Assembly (NCBI RefSeq): GCF_009676955.1
Contig: NZ_CP045696.1
Coordinates: 2,239,001-2,303,000 of the forward strand
From: Sodaliphilus pleomorphus
GTDB lineage: Bacteria > Bacteroidota > Bacteroidia > Bacteroidales > Muribaculaceae
Length of the DNA: 64,000 nt
Reading direction: 5' to 3'
Below the pieces are notes generated by a model that was not told the origin of the DNA, did no database searches, and worked only from the letters and a program-made list of their open reading frames with translations. Below, in pieces: positions 60,222 through 64,000 of the stretch (position 1 is the stretch's first letter; the number at the start of each line of letters is the position of its first letter). A program made the translations under genes and the position numbers.

Positions 60222-60225
60222 GACT
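60196..60225. promoter_or_regulatory. Operator-like dyads in the divergent control region
   Basis: AGTCCAAAA (60196-60204) and TTTTGGACT (60217-60225) are perfect inverted copies covering the spacer and -7 of the repressor promoter. The inner 60210-60225 GTCCTAATTTTGGACT is itself a GTCC-N8-GGAC dyad shared with 41610-41625. AACCAA/TTGGTT further right (about 60251-60276) is another weak dyad. Confidence 0.7.
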
Positions 60226-60307
60226 GCAAAACTACAAAAGATTTTGCAAAACCAATAATATATTGTTGGTTTTATGATGTTAAATTTAATTAATATTTTT
60301 GGTTTCT

Positions 60308-60679
60308 ATGTATAATGGTCAAGTAATCAATGTATTGCTAAAGGAACGTGGTTTGCGGGCCAAAGATTTATTGGAGCATCTACAGCTACAGTCCAATGGC
60401 TCAATTACGTCGCTCGTCAAAGGCAACCCCACCGCCGAAAGGCTTGAGAAAATTGCAGATTTTTTTGATGTGCCCATCGACACGCTGTTCCAGCGAGCCA
60501 AAAATTATGGCTACAATGTGATTGGAAATTCCAACAATGTAGCCAGCATAACGATTGGCGAGCTCAAGGGCAAAGCCCAGGCTCAGGACAGAATCATCGA
60601 GGAAAAGGACAAAAGAATTGCGCTCCTCGAGGACATGATTGCCCTATTGAAGCAGCAGTTGGAGACGTCAAAATCATAG
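60308..60679 (+). CDS. Prophage repressor, XRE-type HTH with coiled-coil tail
   Basis: 123 residues from ATG 60308 (MYNGQVINVLLKERGLRAKDLLEHLQL). HTH at about 10-60 (RAKDLLEHLQLQSNGSITSLVKGNPTAERLEKIADFFDVPIDTLF), C-terminal coiled coil (AQAQDRIIEEKDKRIALLEDMIALLKQQLE). Orientation and position, divergent from the early operon and adjacent to attR, are those of a CI-like repressor. Its stop codon lies inside the right arm-type repeat. Confidence 0.8.
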   Translation: MYNGQVINVLLKERGLRAKDLLEHLQLQSNGSITSLVKGNPTAERLEKIADFFDVPIDTLFQRAKNYGYNVIGNSNNVASITIGELKGKAQAQDRIIEEKDKRIALLEDMIALLKQQLETSKS

Positions 60680-60696
60680 ACGGGTTATAGACGGTA
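60675..60696 (+). repeat. Arm-type integrase repeats, right end
   Basis: CATAGACG (60675-60682) and ATAGACGGTA (60687-60696), in the same orientation as the pair next to attL. Between here and attR (60697-60766) I see nothing else. Confidence 0.5.
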
Positions 60697-60766
60697 ATGC
60701 GCAAAATCCAGAATGCAAATGGTTGATGTTTAGACCAACGGAAGAGTGACGGAATCGAAAAAATAT

Positions 60767-60830
60767 TCTTGTCCTCTCCGCCACACCAAGGGCAACAAGT
60801 TGCACAGCAACGAGTTGCCCTTGATTGGTT
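60767..60830 (+). other. attR: prophage right attachment site
   Basis: 64 bp matching attL at 63/64. It contains the tRNA-Ser 3' end, CCA and following hairpin. Confidence 0.92.
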
Positions 60831-60932
60831 TAAACCCCATAGACGCCCCGTAGACGCACCATAGACGACTCCCAGCAAATTCCATAGATACATACTGAGT
60901 GGGAGGGTTGTTGTTGCTTGCCTTGCACAGTT

Positions 60933-61277
60933 TTAGCGGCCGGTGTAGTCGGCCCAGCCGTCGATGTATCCATCGTCGTAGCCCTCGGTGTAACCTCCCA
61001 GATAGTCGCAGCGGTCCTTGCCGCTCAGTCTTGTGCTCGGATTGAAGTCGTCCTCATAGGCTTCCCCGTAGACACCGTTGTAGTAGCCATCGTAGTAGCC
61101 ATCGTCGTAGCCCATCTCGTAGTAACTGCTCATGCGATATTTTTTCTTCTTTGATGTTTTCTTCTTCTTGCGGTTGTTTACTTTCTTGTTTTTTTTCTTC
61201 TTGCCTTTGCTTGTTGTCGACGATGCAAGAGTGATGGCACCCCCTGTCGTTACCAGGCCGGCAATCGGTGTGAGCAC
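60933..61277 (-). pseudogene. 5'-truncated copy of the Lys-rich/GYDDG-repeat gene
   Basis: Matches 62260-62661 through its C-terminal 114 residues (KGKKKKNKKVNNRKKKKTSK, YYEMGYDDGYYDGYYNGV, DDFNPSTRL) but has no ATG and no signal peptide; only a GTG at 61277 would allow translation. Upstream sequence diverges from the intact copy at about 61283. It lies 100 bp beyond attR and duplicates the host DNA found beyond the third att copy. Confidence 0.7.
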
Positions 61278-61427
61278 TTCGGCTTCCTCTCGATTGCTAA
61301 TATATCAACTGACGCTGAAATATTCAAGAAAAAAAGCAACGCAAGACCTTTCTGTTACAGGATTAGAACGTTGCCGGCCCGCCTCCTGCCCCGAGGGGCT
61401 ATCCACAGCGAGTTCTTTGTGTCTTAC

Positions 61428-61706
61428 TTACTCTTCAAGAAGGTCGGCAATTTCACGGGCCTCACCGCGGCTGAATCCGCGAGCGACAATCACATTGCCG
61501 CCCTTCGACTCGATGATAATGTCGGCAAACAGCAGGTGCTGCCGCACCGACACGCTACCCACCGAGCTCAACCTGATTTTCGTCTCCTTGTAACCAATCA
61601 CGCGCGACTTGCGGTAAATCACAAACTCGTCGGTGATAATCAACTTGTCGGGGAACACCGCATTTCCGTCGCCCGACACCCGACTTGCCGTAAACTCGTA
61701 TGCCAT
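61428..61706 (-). CDS. Small bacterial PH-like domain protein
   Basis: 92 residues, beta-rich (KLIITDEFVIYRKSRVIGYKETKIRLSSVGSVSVRQHLLFADIIIESKGGNVIVARGFSRGEAREIADLLEE), the seven strands plus C-terminal helix of a bPH domain. It lies in the ~0.8-kb unique segment between the two att-plus-gene copies, so it may be cargo of an earlier integrant. Function unknown. Confidence 0.55.
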   Translation of the reverse strand: MAYEFTASRVSGDGNAVFPDKLIITDEFVIYRKSRVIGYKETKIRLSSVGSVSVRQHLLFADIIIESKGGNVIVARGFSRGEAREIADLLEE

Positions 61707-62102
61707 AATTCAAATATTTTAATTGTAAGCACAGCGATGCATAATTGCCTCGAAATCACTAATCGTCAATTGCTCTTTTAATTCATCAATTTGCCGTTTG
61801 ATATACTGGATTGTTGACAATTCAACCGTAAATATATAACATTTTTCTTATTCGCAAGGCTTTTTGTTATGGTTTTTTTCAGAAAGTGGTGATTTTGCAG
61901 TGGATTTCACATCCCGCTCATCAATAATTTATACCTTTGTGGCATAAAATGAAATCATTATGACGAGAGATGAATTACTGCATGGCGGAGCAAGAGAATA
62001 TTTGGGAGTCGTACAAGGTCATCATTCAGCGGTTACGTTTGTATGTTGATAATCCGTTTGTGGCACGGGAAGGCGGATTTGCCGATGAGGACAACTCGCA
62101 AC
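61707..62102 (+). other. Gap with host-type -7 box and short frame fused to att copy 3
   Basis: TACCTTTG (61932-61939) is a -7 box 21 nt before an ATG (61960), whose frame is short (29 codons). A second frame starts at ATG 61983 (MAEQENIWESYKVIIQRLRLYV) and runs into the third att copy, ending after 49 codons. This may be the 5' remnant of a gene cut by integration. Rest of the stretch is empty. Confidence 0.35.
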
Positions 62103-62166
62103 TCTTGTCCTCTCCGCCACACCAAGGGTAACGAGTTGCACAGCAACGAGTTGCCCTTGATTGGTT
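62103..62166 (+). other. Third att-like copy, 1,336 bp beyond attR
   Basis: 64-bp copy of the tRNA-Ser 3' end and hairpin, with two changes relative to attR inside the first hairpin arm (GGGTAACGAG). It marks a second, older integration boundary at the same tRNA. Confidence 0.85.
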
Positions 62167-62259
62167 TAAAGGCTGTAGACGCACCATAGACGACTCCCGG
62201 CAATTTCCATAGATACATACTGTGTGTGGGAGGGTTGTTGTTGTTTGCCTTGCACAGTT

Positions 62260-62661
62260 TTAGCGGCCGGTGTAGTCGGCCCTGCCGTCGATGAATCCAT
62301 CGTCGTAGCCCTCGGTGTAACCTTCCAGATAGTCGCAACGGGCCTTGCCGCGCAGTCTTGTGCTCGGATAGAAGTCGTCCTCATAGGCCCCCCCGTCGAC
62401 ACCGTCGTTGTAGCCATCGTCGTAACCATCGTCGTAGCCCATCTCGTAGTATCTGCTCGTGCGATATTTTTTCTTCTTTGATGTTTTCTTCTTCTTGCGG
62501 TTGTTTGCTTTCCTGTGTTTTTTCTTCTTGCCTTTGCTTGTTGTCGACGATGCAAGAGTGATGGCAGCCCCTGTCGTTACCAGGCTGGCAATCGGTGTGA
62601 GCGCTTCGGCGTTGAGGGCTGCAACAAGGCTGATAGCGATGATGGTGAGCAGGTGTCTCAT
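62260..62661 (-). CDS. Secreted Lys-rich protein with GYDDG repeats
   Basis: 133 residues from ATG 62661: signal peptide (HLLTIIAISLVAALNAEA), a very basic stretch (KGKKKKHRKANNRKKKKTSK), then acidic Tyr/Asp/Gly repeats (YYEMGYDDGYDDGYNDGV, GYTEGYDDGFID). I do not recognise the family. A truncated copy is at 60933-61277. A basic-plus-acidic low-complexity secreted protein could bind surfaces or metals; that is speculation. Confidence 0.65.
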   Translation of the reverse strand: MRHLLTIIAISLVAALNAEALTPIASLVTTGAAITLASSTTSKGKKKKHRKANNRKKKKTSKKKKYRTSRYYEMGYDDGYDDGYNDGVDGGAYEDDFYPSTRLRGKARCDYLEGYTEGYDDGFIDGRADYTGR

Positions 62662-62907
62662 GTGGTCGAGGTTTTTGTCTTGATTGGTTTTGGTTTTGTT
62701 TTTGATCAGTTGCAACGGGCGGGCTCAACTGGCAAGTGCAAATTTAGGCAATATAATGGGAGGACGCAACCATTGGGTGCTGTTTTCTTCTGGCATTGAA
62801 TTTTTTTTTCGTTAGGCGTTCTCTCAGAGCCGGGCAGGGGTTGCAATGCCTTTGCCTTTATGAGTGGAAGCGTGGGTGCGTGCCGCCCGGTGCAGGCGGG
62901 GCGGGGG

Positions 62908-62938
62908 TTGCCTGGGTGAGGAAGATTGTCTAACTTTG
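62908..62938 (+). promoter_or_regulatory. crcB promoter
   Basis: TTG (62908-62910), exactly 20 bases, TAACTTTG (62931-62938), followed directly by the fluoride riboswitch. The rest of 62662-63038 holds nothing else I can name. Confidence 0.6.
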
Positions 62939-62956
62939 CAGCGCCAATGAGAGCTG

Positions 62957-63005
62957 GCAAGGCCATGGCATCGGCCTGAACCGCATAGTGCTGACGATGC
63001 CTGCA
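62957..63005 (+). ncRNA. Fluoride riboswitch (crcB motif)
   Basis: GGCC-ATGGCATC-GGCC (62961-62976), then TGAACCGC, then GCTGACGATGCCTGC. GGCATC (62967-62972) is fully complementary to GATGCC (62996-63001), the crcB-motif pseudoknot; the loop sequences AACCGC and GCTGA are conserved parts of the family. Located 34 nt upstream of crcB, which encodes the fluoride exporter; its output is probably translational since I see no terminator. Confidence 0.85.
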
Positions 63006-63038
63006 ATCTATAAAAAAAGGATATAAAATACAAGTATT

Positions 63039-63410
63039 ATGTTGAAGTCATTGCTCTTTATAGGGGGCGGCAGCTTTGTGGGCGGTTGTTGCCGCTACTT
63101 GCTGTCGCAGCTGGTGGGCACGAGGTGTGTGCACGCGTTTCCCACTTCCACGTTTGTAGTCAATGTGTTGGGGTGCTTTTTTATCGGCCTGCTTTTCGGC
63201 TTGCTCGAGAAGTATCATCATGTCGACGGCAGGCTTGGGCTGTTTCTGCTGGTGGGCTTCTGCGGCGGCTTCACCACCTTTTCCACCTTTATTCAAGACA
63301 ACTACAAGCTCATCGCCAGCCAGCAGCTGCTCATGCCGGCCCTCTACACGGGGTTGAGCGTTGTGGTGGGCTATGTGGCGCTCTACATAGGGCTTGTGCT
63401 GGCGCGCTGA
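63039..63410 (+). CDS. crcB: Fluoride ion exporter CrcB/Fluc
   Basis: 123 residues, four membrane helices. Signature: GGGSFVGGCCRYLLSQLVG, FPTSTFVVNVLGCFFIGLLFG and LVGFCGGFTTFSTF, where the GFxGGxTTFSTF block carries the conserved Phe and Thr/Ser of the Fluc pore. Works as an antiparallel dimer that lets fluoride leave the cell. Preceded by its riboswitch. Confidence 0.93.
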   Translation: MLKSLLFIGGGSFVGGCCRYLLSQLVGTRCVHAFPTSTFVVNVLGCFFIGLLFGLLEKYHHVDGRLGLFLLVGFCGGFTTFSTFIQDNYKLIASQQLLMPALYTGLSVVVGYVALYIGLVLAR

Positions 63411-63471
63411 CACGTGGCCGGCCGCGCAGCAATTTGTAATAGAAAAAGTGGCATATTGTTGCCAGAATCAC

Positions 63472-63479
63472 TAAATTTG
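63472..63479 (+). promoter_or_regulatory. -7 box of the mltG promoter
   Basis: TAAATTTG, 47 nt upstream of the mltG ATG at 63526. No TTTG at the canonical distance upstream. Confidence 0.4.
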
Positions 63480-63525
63480 CAGCAGTATAAATAATTTAAG
63501 TCATCTATATTCACAAGCAACAATC

Positions 63526-64000
63526 ATGGAAGAAAAAATATCTACTCGGCAGGGTGCTTCCAGCTGCCGCCGCAAGGGCGGCAGTGGCAAGAAGACGCTT
63601 GCTGCTGTTGTGGCCGTGCTGGTGGTTGTGGCAGCCGTTGCCCTTTATCCTTATTTCTTGGCCGGAGCCCCCAAGGGCGGCACCATCTATGTGCGCCCGG
63701 GTACCAGCCTCGAGGCTTTGCACGACTCCATAGCCCGGCACATAGGAGAGCCTTATGCCGGCCGTGTCGTGAAGCTGCTTTCGTGGAGCAAGGCCCGCAT
63801 TGCCGAGCGCCACGGCGCCTTTGTCGTGACCAAGGGCGAGTCGGCAGCCCGCCTGGCCCGCCAGCTGCACGGCGGCGCCTCGAGCAGCATCAGGTTTACG
63901 TTCAACAACCTGCGCACCAAGGAAGAGTGGATCGAGAAGGCCGGCAGCCTCTACGAGTGCGGCCCCGAGGCCTTCAGACGTGCACTCAACGACCCCAAGC
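63526..64000 (+). CDS. mltG: Endolytic murein transglycosylase MltG (5' part)
   Basis: The first 158 residues; the rest is beyond the right edge. A cytoplasmic N-terminal stretch with Arg/Lys, one membrane helix (LAAVVAVLVVVAAVALYPYF), then LVRPGTS-like LysM-like region (YVRPGTSLEALHDSIARHIG), ARLARQLHGGASSSIRFTFNNLRTKEEWIEKAG, the typical YceG/MltG N-terminal sequence of Bacteroidota. The catalytic Glu lies outside the window. It trims nascent glycan strands in the periplasm. Confidence 0.82.
   Translation, partial: MEEKISTRQGASSCRRKGGSGKKTLAAVVAVLVVVAAVALYPYFLAGAPKGGTIYVRPGTSLEALHDSIARHIGEPYAGRVVKLLSWSKARIAERHGAFVVTKGESAARLARQLHGGASSSIRFTFNNLRTKEEWIEKAGSLYECGPEAFRRALNDPK

Larger units (their letters stand above)
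21337..60830 (-). mobile_element. Prophage, about 39.5 kb, in tRNA-Ser(GCT)
   Basis: Bounded by 64-bp att repeats. It contains integrase, repressor, primase-helicase, maturation protease, major capsid, TerS/TerL, tape measure, portal-like protein, head-tail and tail genes, holin, endolysin and spanin-like protein, so all lytic modules seem present. The long tape measure (1,445 aa) without sheath genes suggests a siphovirus-like particle. An IS30 copy sits at 31.3-32.2 kb without breaking a recognised gene. Gene order is unusual: the portal-like gene is far downstream of TerL and the tape measure. Confidence 0.92.

Overview
The window reads as a chromosomal segment of a GC-rich gut Bacteroidales bacterium (Muribaculaceae/Prevotellaceae-like; family level is inference). 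The evidence is a SusC/SusD outer-membrane locus, a PorQ-type type IX secretion protein, a hisGDCB cluster with bifunctional hisB, BspA-type leucine-rich repeats, and promoters matching the Bacteroidota pattern TTTG-N19/20-TAnnTTTG.

Layout. 1-8.7 kb (minus): SusC, SusD, two lipoproteins and a GHL10-type glycoside hydrolase running off the left edge, a glycan-uptake locus. 8.9-13.5 kb (minus): histidine operon hisG-hisD-hisC-hisB, preceded by a promoter, a 28-codon leader peptide rich in His codons and a terminator hairpin, which together look like a ribosome-mediated attenuator. 13.6-18.3 kb: a TonB C-terminal-domain protein, PorQ, aquaporin, a small secreted protein, a BspA-like LRR protein and a truncated hypothetical. 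18.7-21.2 kb: a 175-bp non-autonomous derivative and a complete IS1634-family element flanked by a perfect 66-bp direct repeat that contains the tRNA-Ser promoter.

21.3-60.8 kb: an apparently complete prophage of about 39.5 kb, inserted in the 3' end of tRNA-Ser(GCT) with 64-bp attL/attR. A tyrosine integrase (plus) at the left end converges on the late genes; almost everything else is on minus, and an XRE-type repressor (plus) lies at the right end, divergent from the early genes. Read along minus: small regulator, LuxR-type regulator, primase-helicase, an iteron-like array, protease, capsid, TerS/TerL, tape measure, cargo genes (phosphoribosyltransferase, secreted protein, exonuclease-BRCT), small genes, portal and head-tail genes, an IS30 insertion, a HigBA-like toxin-antitoxin, tail fibre, an FAD oxidoreductase fused to a non-oxidoreductase N-terminus, holin, endolysin, spanin-like protein and a large tail protein. 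Five promoters with the same unusual layout (GTCTTTTT, exactly 17 bases, TAnnTTTGCA) precede the late transcription units. An operator-like dyad is shared by the repressor promoter and the promoter of a secreted cargo gene. Two long gaps without genes hold candidate structured RNAs.

60.8-62.7 kb: a third att copy 1,336 bp beyond attR, and two copies of a Lys-rich/GYDDG-repeat gene, one 5'-truncated. This looks like the trace of an earlier integration at the same tRNA. 62.9-64 kb: fluoride riboswitch and crcB, then the start of mltG.

All family calls come from reading motifs in the translated sequence. No database search was possible.
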